Positions 54,529 through 62,939 of a DNA stretch of 64,000 nt are shown here, in pieces. Origin of the DNA: Canicola haemoglobinophilus (GTDB lineage Bacteria > Pseudomonadota > Gammaproteobacteria > Enterobacterales > Pasteurellaceae); the NCBI RefSeq assembly GCF_002015075.1, contig NZ_MUXZ01000001.1, forward strand, positions 1 to 64,000, read 5' to 3'. Position 1 is the stretch's first letter, and the number at the start of each line of letters is the position of its first letter. The position numbers and the translations under genes were made by a program. Below the pieces are notes generated by a model that worked only from the letters and a program-made list of their open reading frames with translations, ran no database searches and had not been told where the DNA came from.

Positions 54529-54626
54529 GCAGCCGCCTTCGCGCGGCTGTGAATTGAAACCGATCATATTTTAGTTACGTCGGCCAAGGATGACGCAGCC
54601 GCCTTCGCACGGCTGTGAATTGAAAC
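54529..54626 (+). CRISPR. Two-repeat CRISPR array remnant, type I-C repeat
   Basis: Repeat 1 (54529-54560) and repeat 2 (54595-54626) are 32 bp, differ at one base (CGCGCGG against CGCACGG) and end in ATTGAAAC. GCCGC...GCGGC gives the inner stem expected for I-C repeats. The single spacer (54561-54594) is 34 bp. Its source cannot be told here. Repeat 2 is followed at once by Mu-like phage coding sequence. Confidence 0.9.
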
Positions 54627-55604
54627 AGCGGCGTGATCCAGCTTGGTTTATGACACCGACTGAACAACGCAACAGCTTACGTTTGCGTGATGGTTCAGTT
54701 ACAGGTATTGAGTTACAGAAATTTGGCTGGATTACACATATTGCGAAAGCAAAAACTGGTTATCTTTCTCGCATTGGTCTAGTTCGCACTCTCGTGTGGC
54801 CGTTTCTTTATAAAAACTATTCAGCACGAGATTTTGCTGAGTTTTTGGAGATTTATGGCTTACCTATGCGATTGGGTAAATATCCTGAAGGGGCAACGCC
54901 AACAGAAAAAAACACCTTATTACGTGCAGTAATGAGCATTGGTCATAATGCAGGAGGGATTATTCCACGAGGAATGGAGATTGAATTTCAGAATGCAGCT
55001 GATGGTGACAGTTCATCATTTATGGCAATGATTGAATGGGCTGAAAAATCCATGTCTAAGGCGATTTTAGGGGGGACATTAACCTCACAAGCAGATGGTG
55101 CAACCTCAACTAATGCTTTAGGCAATGTACACAACGAAGTGCGGTCAGAATTGCGTGATGCCGATTTAAAACGCCTACAAGCAACGCTAACCCGTGATTT
55201 GATCTATCCGCTGTATGATTGAACTGTAAGTCTTTTAATGATGCACGCCGCATTCCTCGCTTAGAATTTGATGTATCTGAGAGTGAAGACATTAATAGCT
55301 TTGCTGATGGATTAAATAAGTTAGTGGATATTGGTTTTAAAATTCCTACACAGTGGGCACATGATAAATTACAAGTGCCAATTGCCGCCGATGATGAGCC
55401 TGTCTTGGAACGTAAAACGACACCAGAAATGACTGCACTTTTATCCGCTCAACACAAACCTCATCAGAAAATAGCGGTGTTAAGTGCCACTCGTGATCCT
55501 GATGACTTGCTTGATGAGTTAGAACCAACGCCAGAGCAATATCAAGAAGTGATTGATCCTATATTAAAGCCTGTTGTTGAGGCATTGCCAACTGGATTAG
55601 CCAA
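54627..55604 (+). pseudogene. Mu-like phage portal protein gp29 fragment
   Basis: From the first base after CRISPR repeat 2 the frame encodes a Mu gp29 (DUF935) portal middle region: RRDPAWFM, LRLRDGS, PFLYKNYSARDFAEFLEIYGLP, GTLTSQADGATSTNALGNVHNEVRSELRDAD. It stops at 55220 (TGA) after LIYPLYD. The C-terminal part resumes in another frame (NCKSFNDARRIPRLEFDVSE...), a one-base indel. The N-terminal 250 or so residues are missing. An uptake core, AAGTGCGGT, lies at 55138-55146. Confidence 0.85.
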
Positions 55605-56051
55605 ATGCTTAGTAAAAATAAACACGATAATAAATATATGTCGGTGGGGATTATTACCTCAAAAATTGCAGAGGCTGTTAAAAATCTATCAGGTAAACGT
55701 GGTTCAGAATTGTTGTTAGTGATGAGCGAGCGTAATTTTACGCACGCAAATAGCCCTAAACATATTCAAAAAGGCATTGCACTTACGCAAGAAGAATATG
55801 CCAAGCTGCCGATGATTATTGCCGAACCACACTTGTTGCTATTTGATAAATCAGATAAACATCACAACCTGATTTACATTAACCGAGAGGAAAATATCAA
55901 AGTGATCGTGGATTTGCCTATTAAACAGCAGAAATTGAAACCACAGAAAGATGTTGATGTGCTTATCAACACTTACAAAATCAAAGACTATTCGGATATT
56001 TTAGGCAAGATTAAGAAAGGCGATTATGTGGTTATTGAAGGGACTCCATAA
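55605..56051 (+). pseudogene. C-terminal piece of a MuF-type phage head protein
   Basis: 148 codons that read as a free-standing domain (KHIQKGIALTQEEYAKLPMIIAEP, LLLFDKSDKHHNLIYI). This pattern resembles the barnase/EndoU-like (PBECR-type) nuclease domain found at the C-terminus of MuF/gp30 minor head proteins. In Mu-like phages the F-like gene follows gp29, which fits. The N-terminal head-protein part is missing, so gp29 and this domain have been fused by deletion. Whether it is expressed is unknown; the family call is moderate. Confidence 0.55.
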
Positions 56052-56200
56052 AAAATTAAAGGGGCGTAAGCCCCTACGCAAGCCACAGGAGTCGAACCTA
56101 TTGCTCCCCCATACAAATCTTGTATGACGTAGACTTACCGTTAGTCGATACTTGCCTGAATAAAATCTACTCTTGTTTTTACAGGAAGTCAAATGCAAAT

Positions 56201-56232
56201 GCAGCCGCCTTAGCGCTGCTGTGAATTGAGAT
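56201..56232 (+). CRISPR. Degenerate distal CRISPR repeat
   Basis: This 32-bp block matches repeat 1 at 28 of 32 positions, with changes in the stem and the last bases (TTGAGAT for TTGAAAC). Decay of the leader-distal repeat is usual for an array end. Between it and repeat 2 lie 1574 bp containing the phage fragment. From 56052 to 56200 I see no gene. From 56233 to 56412 there is only AT-rich sequence upstream of def. Confidence 0.85.
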
Positions 56233-56412
56233 TTATGCTGCTTATATATGATGCTGGTTTTTTTATCACATAGATTGACTTTTAATTTTTTGTTTCTTAA
56301 TTAGTACGTTTGTGTTTTTTTCTTCCCTATGCATTATTCCCTTAAAAAAGCCCATAAAAACGGGTAGAATAAGCTCACTTTTTAACTTATATAAAAAAGA
56401 TGAAAGGAACTT

Positions 56413-56925
56413 ATGGCATTATTAAATGTATTAATTTATCCCGATGAGCGTTTAAAAACGGTGGCAGAGCCGGTAAGCGTTTTTGACGAGGAATTACAGA
56501 CTTTTATTGATAATATGTTTGAAACTATGTATCACGAAGAAGGTATTGGTTTAGCAGCAACACAAGTGGATGTACATAAACGTGTGATTACTATCGATAT
56601 TGAAGGAACGAAAGAAAATCAAATTGTGTTGATTAATCCTGAAATCCTTGAAGGTTGTGGCGAAACCGGTATCGAAGAAGGTTGTTTATCTTTACCGGGT
56701 TTGCGTGGTTTTGTGCCTCGTAAAGAAACGGTAAAAGTGAAAGCGCTAAATCGCCAAGGTGAAGAGTTTATTTTAGATGCTGATGGCTTGTTGGCTATTT
56801 GTATTCAACATGAAATCGATCATTTAAATGGCATCGTTTTTGCTGATTACTTGTCACCATTAAAACGTCAGCGCATGAAGGAAAAACTGGTCAAATTACA
56901 AAAACAGATTGCAAAAAATCGCTAA
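56413..56925 (+). CDS. def: Peptide deformylase
   Basis: 170 aa. It removes formyl groups from nascent N-termini. The three family motifs are complete: GIGLAATQV (about 45-53), EEGCLSLPG with the metal-binding Cys, and QHEIDHLNG with the two His and catalytic Glu. AAAGGAA precedes the ATG. It leads the def-fmt-rsmB group. Confidence 0.97.
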   Translation: MALLNVLIYPDERLKTVAEPVSVFDEELQTFIDNMFETMYHEEGIGLAATQVDVHKRVITIDIEGTKENQIVLINPEILEGCGETGIEEGCLSLPGLRGFVPRKETVKVKALNRQGEEFILDADGLLAICIQHEIDHLNGIVFADYLSPLKRQRMKEKLVKLQKQIAKNR

Positions 56926-56997
56926 ATTAAACTATAGGTGGACGGATTGTCCGCCTTTTGTTTTATTCCTCAATCCCATAACGTAGAACATTATCTT

Positions 56998-57951
56998 ATG
57001 AAACCATTAAATATTATTTTTGCTGGCACGCCAGATTTTGCTGCACAGCATCTACAAGCTCTACTTCAATCTCAACACAATGTTATTGCTGTTTACACTC
57101 AACCAGATAAACCCGCTGGGCGTGGGCAAAGTTTGCAAGCAAGTGCGGTGAAAATTTTAGCCGAAAAACATCAAATCCCTGTTTATCAACCGAAATCCTT
57201 ACGCAAATCTGAAGCGCAAGAAGAACTGCGAGCATTAAATGCTGATGTCATGGTAGTCGTGGCTTATGGTTTGATTTTGCCTTTGGCTGTATTGCAAGCG
57301 CCTCGTTTGGGTTGTTTAAATGTGCATGGTTCACTGCTACCACGTTGGCGTGGCGCAGCCCCTATTCAGCGTGCAATTTGGGCTGGCGATAAGCAAACTG
57401 GTGTGACGATTATGCAGATGAATGAGGGCTTAGACACGGGCGATATGTTGCACAAAGTGTATTGCGATATTGCACCAACGGAAACCTCCACTTCCCTCTA
57501 CAATAAATTAGCGGAAATTGCACCAAGTGCATTAATTGAAGTATTAGACGGTTTAGAGCAAGGCTTGTTTAAAGCAGAGGTACAAGAGGAAAGTTTGAGT
57601 AATTATGCGGAAAAACTTTCTAAGGAAGAAGCAAAACTAGATTGGACTTTATCCGCAGAGCAATTAGAGCGTTGTATTCGTGCTTTTAATCCATGGCCAA
57701 TTAGTTATTTTGTTACACAAGATAGTCAAGGTAAGCCACAAACCTTAAAGGTTTATCAAGCCTCCGTTTTACCTCATCAAGATAAACCTTGTGGCACCAT
57801 TCTTGCAGCGGATAAGAAAGGTATTCAAGTGGCAACGGCAAAGGGTGTTTTAAACTTAGAGCAATTACAACCAGCAGGCAAAAAGCCAATGTCAGCACAA
57901 GATTTATTAAATGGGCGAGCAGATTGGTTTAAAGTGGGGCAAGTGCTATGA
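56998..57951 (+). CDS. fmt: Methionyl-tRNA formyltransferase
   Basis: 317 aa from the ATG at 56998 (MKPLNIIFAGTPDFAAQHL), the start seen in related Fmt proteins; an in-frame GTG 60 bp earlier is less likely. NVHGSLLPRWRGAAPIQRAI holds the catalytic Asn, His and SLLPRWRG signature, and NEGLDTGDML the Asp. It formylates initiator tRNA, the step Def reverses. The ribosome site is weak. The stop overlaps the rsmB start (ATGA). Confidence 0.96.
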   Translation: MKPLNIIFAGTPDFAAQHLQALLQSQHNVIAVYTQPDKPAGRGQSLQASAVKILAEKHQIPVYQPKSLRKSEAQEELRALNADVMVVVAYGLILPLAVLQAPRLGCLNVHGSLLPRWRGAAPIQRAIWAGDKQTGVTIMQMNEGLDTGDMLHKVYCDIAPTETSTSLYNKLAEIAPSALIEVLDGLEQGLFKAEVQEESLSNYAEKLSKEEAKLDWTLSAEQLERCIRAFNPWPISYFVTQDSQGKPQTLKVYQASVLPHQDKPCGTILAADKKGIQVATAKGVLNLEQLQPAGKKPMSAQDLLNGRADWFKVGQVL

Positions 57952-59348
57952 ACAAGGCGAAACCCATGAATAAGATTGGCAAAAACAAAAGAGCGGTAAA
58001 ATCTACCGCACTTTTAACCTCTCGTTCCGTGCGTGCCCTTGCCGCTGAAATGATTTTACAAGTATTGGATCAAGGCAAATCCCTTTCCGCCTTATTGCCA
58101 GAACAACAAAGTGCGGTAAAACCACAGGATTTTCCTTTGTTACAAGAAATTTGTTTTGGGATTTGTCGAGTTTTACCTCGCTTAGAGCGCATTACTCAGT
58201 TTTTGTTGGATAAACAATTGAAAGGTAAAACCCGAATTGTGCATTGCTTGTTATTGGTTGGGTTATATCAAATTTTATACACACGTATCCCTGCACATGC
58301 TGCAGTTGATGAAGTGGTTTCAGCAGCCAAAGGGTTAAAATCAGACAGTTTTCGTGGTTTGCTAAATGCAGTGTTGCGCCGTTTTTTACGTGAACAAGAG
58401 CAAATTCTTGCTGTAGTAGATAAACATTGGCAGACCTTGCACCCAGAATGGTTGGTCAATAAATTAAAGAAATCTTATCCAAATTGGCGAGAAATTGTTG
58501 AGGAAAATAATCAAAAACCGCCGATGTGGTTACGTGTGAATTTGCAGCATTGTTCAGTTGTAGATTATCAGCAACTTTTAGCAGCGCAGGAAATCGCAGC
58601 CTCAAGCACAAATCACCCACAAGCATTACGTTTGCATCAAGCAAGTGCGGTCAATTTATTACCTCATTTTGAGCAAGGCTGGGTGACGGTTCAGGATTTA
58701 CATGCACAATGGTCAGCTTTATTGCTTGAGCCAGAAGATAACGAACTCATTTTAGATGCTTGTGCAGCACCGGGTGGAAAAACAACCCATATTTTAGAAA
58801 AGGCACCGAAAGCAAAAGTTGTGGCTTTAGATATTGAGCCAGCTCGTTTACAACGAGTCAGTGAAAATTTAGATCGTATGCAACAGCAAGCTACTGTTGT
58901 GCGTGGCGATGCAACTCAGCCTGAACAGTGGTTAGAAAAAATTGATTTTGCGGCTATGGGGTTAGAGGTTAAGAGCAAAAGTGCGGTGCAATTTGACCGA
59001 ATTTTATTAGATGCGCCTTGTTCTGCCACTGGGGTTATTCGCCGCCACCCTGATATAAAATGGCTTCGCCAAGAAACAGATATTGCGCCTTTGGTGCAAT
59101 TACAAGGACAAATTTTAGAAGCACTTTGGGCAAAATTAAAACCAGAAGGCATTTTAGTTTATGCCACTTGTTCTTTGTTACCAGAAGAAAATAGCCAACA
59201 AATTCAGCATTTCTTAGCCAAACATTCAGATGCAAAATTAGAGCCATTACCTTTTGCTCATAATGATGAAATTGGTCACCAATTTGTACCAACAGAACAA
59301 GGTGGAGATGGCTTTTATTATGCAAAATTGAGAAAAATACGAGCATAA
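57948..59348 (+). CDS. rsmB: 16S rRNA m5C967 methyltransferase
   Basis: 466 aa. An N-terminal NusB-like RNA-binding domain (about 25-150) precedes the SAM domain with DACAAPGGKTTHILE, LDAPCSATGVIRRHPDIKW (catalytic Cys in the PC motif) and ATCSLLPEEN (second Cys). It methylates C967 of 16S rRNA. Translation is coupled to fmt by a 4-bp overlap. The first 25 codons contain a hairpin of an uptake variant and a full core (about 57989-58015), and three more cores follow in the gene. Confidence 0.95.
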   Translation: MNKAKPMNKIGKNKRAVKSTALLTSRSVRALAAEMILQVLDQGKSLSALLPEQQSAVKPQDFPLLQEICFGICRVLPRLERITQFLLDKQLKGKTRIVHCLLLVGLYQILYTRIPAHAAVDEVVSAAKGLKSDSFRGLLNAVLRRFLREQEQILAVVDKHWQTLHPEWLVNKLKKSYPNWREIVEENNQKPPMWLRVNLQHCSVVDYQQLLAAQEIAASSTNHPQALRLHQASAVNLLPHFEQGWVTVQDLHAQWSALLLEPEDNELILDACAAPGGKTTHILEKAPKAKVVALDIEPARLQRVSENLDRMQQQATVVRGDATQPEQWLEKIDFAAMGLEVKSKSAVQFDRILLDAPCSATGVIRRHPDIKWLRQETDIAPLVQLQGQILEALWAKLKPEGILVYATCSLLPEENSQQIQHFLAKHSDAKLEPLPFAHNDEIGHQFVPTEQGGDGFYYAKLRKIRA

Positions 59349-59352
59349 GCCC

Positions 59353-60162
59353 ATGAATTTTCCCAACATTGATGTGATTATTCCCTGTTTTAATGCCATA
59401 GCGACTTTAGAACGGACACTAATATCCGTGATTAATCAAGCGAATTTAGGCAAAATTTGGCTGATTGATGATTGCTCTACAGATCAAACTTATGAATATA
59501 TGCAACTCTGGGCAAGATCTTACCCTGATAAAATTAGGGTTGAGAAAATGCCACAAAATAGTGGTGTCGCTAAAACTCGAAATTGGGGCGCATTACAATC
59601 TGAAGCAGAGTTTATCGCATTTTTAGATGCCGATGATGCTTATGAAGTTGGAGCTTTGGAGGTTGCGAGTAGTGTTTTTCATTTTCGCCCAGAAGTAAAT
59701 GTGGTTCGTTTAGCATTGAAACCAATTAACCTTGCAGAACGTTATGCTCAGCATCCTAATTTTGCTTATGCTTGGCGACACATGGAAATGACATGTGGTG
59801 GGAATACGGTTTTTCGCCGTAGTTTCTTCTTAGCTTGTGGAGGTTTTCCACAACATCAGCTATTTCGTGAATTAGGGGGCGAAGATGGCGCTTTAGGCAT
59901 CGCAACAACAAAAGTAGGTGTTGTCGCCACATTATTTAATGATATTGGCGTATTACATTATTGCCGAGAAGGCATGCATGCCCAACGATTACTTGATGCT
60001 ATTTTATTTAACCAAAGATCTAGTCAAATTACGGAAGAAAAAATAGCTTATGCAGACCAAGTTACAGAAAATATCTGTCAGCAAATCAAACAGTTAAAGC
60101 AAAGTTTAAATAGCGAGGATATAGGTATTAGGCCCTTGCAAATTGAGAGAGGAAATTTATGA
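59353..60162 (+). CDS. Family 2 glycosyltransferase
   Basis: 269 aa with the GT-A fold: VIIPCFNAIATLERTL at the start, LIDDCSTD (nucleotide-binding Asp), NSGVAKTRNWG, and AFLDADD, the DxD metal site near residue 94. The acceptor region carries GGNTVFRR and a GGED-type acidic block (ELGGEDGALG). There is no membrane segment. It sits 4 bp after rsmB and overlaps trkA by 4 bp, so it is embedded in a housekeeping operon. A surface glycan or LOS role is likely but unproven. Confidence 0.85.
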   Translation: MNFPNIDVIIPCFNAIATLERTLISVINQANLGKIWLIDDCSTDQTYEYMQLWARSYPDKIRVEKMPQNSGVAKTRNWGALQSEAEFIAFLDADDAYEVGALEVASSVFHFRPEVNVVRLALKPINLAERYAQHPNFAYAWRHMEMTCGGNTVFRRSFFLACGGFPQHQLFRELGGEDGALGIATTKVGVVATLFNDIGVLHYCREGMHAQRLLDAILFNQRSSQITEEKIAYADQVTENICQQIKQLKQSLNSEDIGIRPLQIERGNL

Positions 60163-61535
60163 AAATTATTATCTTAGGTGCAGGACAAGTAGGAACTACC
60201 CTTGCTGAAAGTTTAGTGAGTGAAGATAACGATATTACTTTAGTGGATAATAATGAGGCACGTTTAGAGCATTTACAGGATAAGCATGATTTAAGAGTGC
60301 TAAATGGATCTGCATCTTCGCCACGAGTTTTGCGTGAGGCGGGTGCACCTGATGCGGATTTGTTAGTAGCAGTAACAAGTTCAGATGAAACCAATATGAT
60401 CTCTTGCCAAATTGCTTATACCTTATTTAATACGCCGACTAAAATTGCGCGTATTCGTGATGCGGAATATTGGCGTGAAAAAGACAAATTATTTCAACCG
60501 CACATGATCCCAATTGATCATATTATTTCGCCAGAACAGCTTGTTACAGCTGAAATCACTCGCTTAATTGATTATCCCGGCGCATTGCAGGTAGCCCATT
60601 TAGCTGATGAAAATATTAGTATTGTAGTCGTCAAAGCCTATTATGGTGGACCTTTAGTTGGTTATGCACTTTCCGCATTAAAAGATCATATGCCGCATAT
60701 TGATTGCCGTATTTTATCTATTTTGCGTCAAGATAAAGTTATTCGCCCACAAGGTTCGACAATTATTGAGGCTGGCGATGAAGTGACTTTTATTTGTGCC
60801 ACCATTCATATTAAAGCGGTTATGTCAGAGCTACAACGCTTAGAAAAACCTTATAAGCGAGTAATGATTATTGGCGGTGGAAATATTGCTGTTGGTGTTG
60901 CTAAGAAACTAGAAAATCATTGCACAGTAAAACTTATTGAACGTAATGCAGAAAGAGCTACTTTACTCGCAGAAAAATTATCTAAAACCCTAGTATTCCA
61001 TGGCGATCCTTCAGATCAATCTCTCTTATTTGAAGAACATATTGAAAATGTGGATGTGTTCTTGTGTTTAACGAGCGATGATGAGGCAAATATTATGTCT
61101 GCATTATTAGCTAAACGCCTTGGGGCAAAAAAAGCGATGGTGTTGATACAACGCATGGCATACATTAATTTAGTGCAGGGCGGTACTATCGATATTGCTG
61201 TTTCACCACAACAAGCAACTATTTCTGCATTGCTAGGACATGTGAGAAAAGGAGATATCGCCAATGCGCTTTCGTTACGCCATGGCATCGCTGAAGTATT
61301 GGAAATAATCGTACATGGTGATGAAACCACATCACAGGTGATTGGGCGTAAAATTCGAGAACTCAAATTACCAAATGGGGCGGTTATCGGGGCTATCTTA
61401 CATCAAGGTGCGGTCATTATTGCGCAAAAAAATATTATGATTGAAAGTGGCGATCATGTGATTGTTTATTTAAGTGATAAAAAATATGTGCCAGAAATTG
61501 AGAAATTATTTCAACCGAATGCCTTTTTTATTTAA
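60159..61535 (+). CDS. trkA: Trk potassium uptake protein TrkA
   Basis: 458 aa, peripheral membrane NAD-binding regulator of TrkH/TrkG. Two RCK_N Rossmann domains (IILGAGQVGTTLAE at the start and MIIGGGNIAVGVAK near residue 238) are each followed by an RCK_C domain. The start overlaps the glycosyltransferase stop (ATGA). It lies next to the mechanosensitive channel gene, a common pairing for ion and osmotic control. Confidence 0.96.
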   Translation: MKIIILGAGQVGTTLAESLVSEDNDITLVDNNEARLEHLQDKHDLRVLNGSASSPRVLREAGAPDADLLVAVTSSDETNMISCQIAYTLFNTPTKIARIRDAEYWREKDKLFQPHMIPIDHIISPEQLVTAEITRLIDYPGALQVAHLADENISIVVVKAYYGGPLVGYALSALKDHMPHIDCRILSILRQDKVIRPQGSTIIEAGDEVTFICATIHIKAVMSELQRLEKPYKRVMIIGGGNIAVGVAKKLENHCTVKLIERNAERATLLAEKLSKTLVFHGDPSDQSLLFEEHIENVDVFLCLTSDDEANIMSALLAKRLGAKKAMVLIQRMAYINLVQGGTIDIAVSPQQATISALLGHVRKGDIANALSLRHGIAEVLEIIVHGDETTSQVIGRKIRELKLPNGAVIGAILHQGAVIIAQKNIMIESGDHVIVYLSDKKYVPEIEKLFQPNAFFI

Positions 61536-61621
61536 AGAAATGTAAATTTTCTGTACTTCAAAAAGAAACTCTCTATAATCTGCGTTCCTTATATCAGTCT
61601 ATTTAAAATTAGGAGTATTTT

Positions 61622-62018
61622 ATGAGGTTTTATTAAGGAATTCCGCGAGTTTGCAATGCGTGGCAATGTTGTTGACATGGCTGTGGGTGTGATTATCGGT
61701 GGCGCATTCGGTAAGATTGTGAGTTCGTTAGTTTCAGATGTAGTAATGCCTGTGTTAGGTATTTTCCCTGGTGGCGTGGATTTCAAAGATTTACATATTG
61801 TTTTAAAAGAGGCTGTTGGAGAAGCACCAGCAGTAACTTTAAAATACGGTATGTTTATCCAAAATGTGTTTGATTTTATTATTATTGCATTTGCAATTTT
61901 CTTAATGATCAAAGCATTAAATAAATTGAAGAAAGAAGAACCAAAAGTAGAAAAAGTGGTTGAACCTTCAAACGAAGAAAAATTATTAACAGAAATTCGT
62001 GATTTATTGAAAAAATAA
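61622..62018 (+). pseudogene. mscL: mscL, large-conductance mechanosensitive channel, 5' frameshift
   Basis: AGGAG and the ATG at 61622 mark the start, but the frame ends four codons later. The MscL frame (FIKEFREFAMRGNVVDMAVGVIIGGAFGKIVSSL...TEIRDLLKK) runs one base off. Removing one G at 61626-61627 gives MSFIKEFREFAMRG, as in other MscL. The only in-frame ATG is at 61656, which would drop the amphipathic N-terminal helix and has no ribosome site. The remaining 120 codons are intact. A TATAAT at 61574-61579 could be the promoter. Confidence 0.82.
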
Positions 62019-62036
62019 TCTGATTTGCAGTTGTTT

Positions 62037-62063
62037 AAAAAGGCTCATTTGAGCCTTTTTTTA
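62037..62063. terminator. Bidirectional terminator after mscL
   Basis: AAAAAGGCTCA and TGAGCCTTTTT with a short TT apex, then more T. An uptake core lies next to it at about 62066. Confidence 0.85.
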
Positions 62064-62084
62064 TACCGCACTTTTCTCTCTCTT

Positions 62085-62906
62085 TTACAATAAAGAAAAA
62101 TGTAAGAACTCGACAAAATGATCAGCCCAATGTTTTTCATGATGAATTTCATTTGCCATTAGGCGTAGGCGAATATGATCTAATGGATGACCTGTGCGTA
62201 ATAAGGCTTGGTAATAATGTAGAGTACAATCAATATAGGCTTGGTTCATATTTGAGATAAACAATGAATCCACCTCATCGCCTTCTTTCGTTCCTACCTG
62301 AATAAAGACTTTGCTATTTTTATCAATGGGATTGTGATGGATAAAATGTAGAAAATCTTTTTCACTAAACCAAGATGCAAGAGAGAAAACCCCTAAATGC
62401 CCGAAAACTTGTGGATAAGCCGAGCCCATGTAAGCAGTAATGATGCCCCCCATAGAGCTGCCGGCAAGTAAAGTATGTTCTCTTTGTGGCTTGGTGCGGT
62501 AATGTTGATCAATGAAGGGCTTAACCACATCAACCACCCATTTGCCATATTCCATACCTTTGCCGCCAGAGTTTCTAATTTCTGGTGTAGAGCCTACGTC
62601 AGTGCGCCAAGGTCCGTATTCATCTAAACGATCTGCACCAGCATTATCTATGCCAACAATAATAATTTTCGGGAATTCTTTGTGGTGTTTAATGGTTGGA
62701 ATAATTTTCCAAGAATAGCCAGAATAGGACTCTTTGCTATAAAAAATATTTTGCCCGTCATGCATATAGAGCACGGGATAGCTGTCCCAAGTATCTTTGT
62801 GGTAATCCTTTGGTAATAAAACACGAATGCGGCGAGTGCGGTTGTAGTAGGGAACATAAAGGAAATGTTCTTCCATTTTTAAGTAATAATAATCTGTATT
62901 TTTCAC
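62085..62906 (-). CDS. Esterase of the alpha/beta-hydrolase (esterase D/enterochelin-type) family
   Basis: 273 aa with RIRVLLPKDY and YPVLYMHDGQNIF near the start and the nucleophile elbow GSSMGG (Ser151). Probable catalytic His lies in IHHEKHW near the C-terminus. Proteins of this fold hydrolyse acyl or siderophore esters; the substrate is unknown. There is no signal peptide, so it is cytoplasmic. The start is a GTG at 62906 after AAGG; an internal ATG at 62876 has no ribosome site. Confidence 0.82.
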   Translation of the reverse strand: MKNTDYYYLKMEEHFLYVPYYNRTRRIRVLLPKDYHKDTWDSYPVLYMHDGQNIFYSKESYSGYSWKIIPTIKHHKEFPKIIIVGIDNAGADRLDEYGPWRTDVGSTPEIRNSGGKGMEYGKWVVDVVKPFIDQHYRTKPQREHTLLAGSSMGGIITAYMGSAYPQVFGHLGVFSLASWFSEKDFLHFIHHNPIDKNSKVFIQVGTKEGDEVDSLFISNMNQAYIDCTLHYYQALLRTGHPLDHIRLRLMANEIHHEKHWADHFVEFLHFSLL

Positions 62907-62939
62907 AACAAAAAACCTTATAAAAATAGACGAGGTATT

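Noticed and set aside
56080..56100. Sequence resembling a tRNA T-arm on the minus strand (GGTTCGACTCCTG)
   Set aside because: No acceptor stem, anticodon arm or D-arm can be assembled around it; likely phage-derived or chance.
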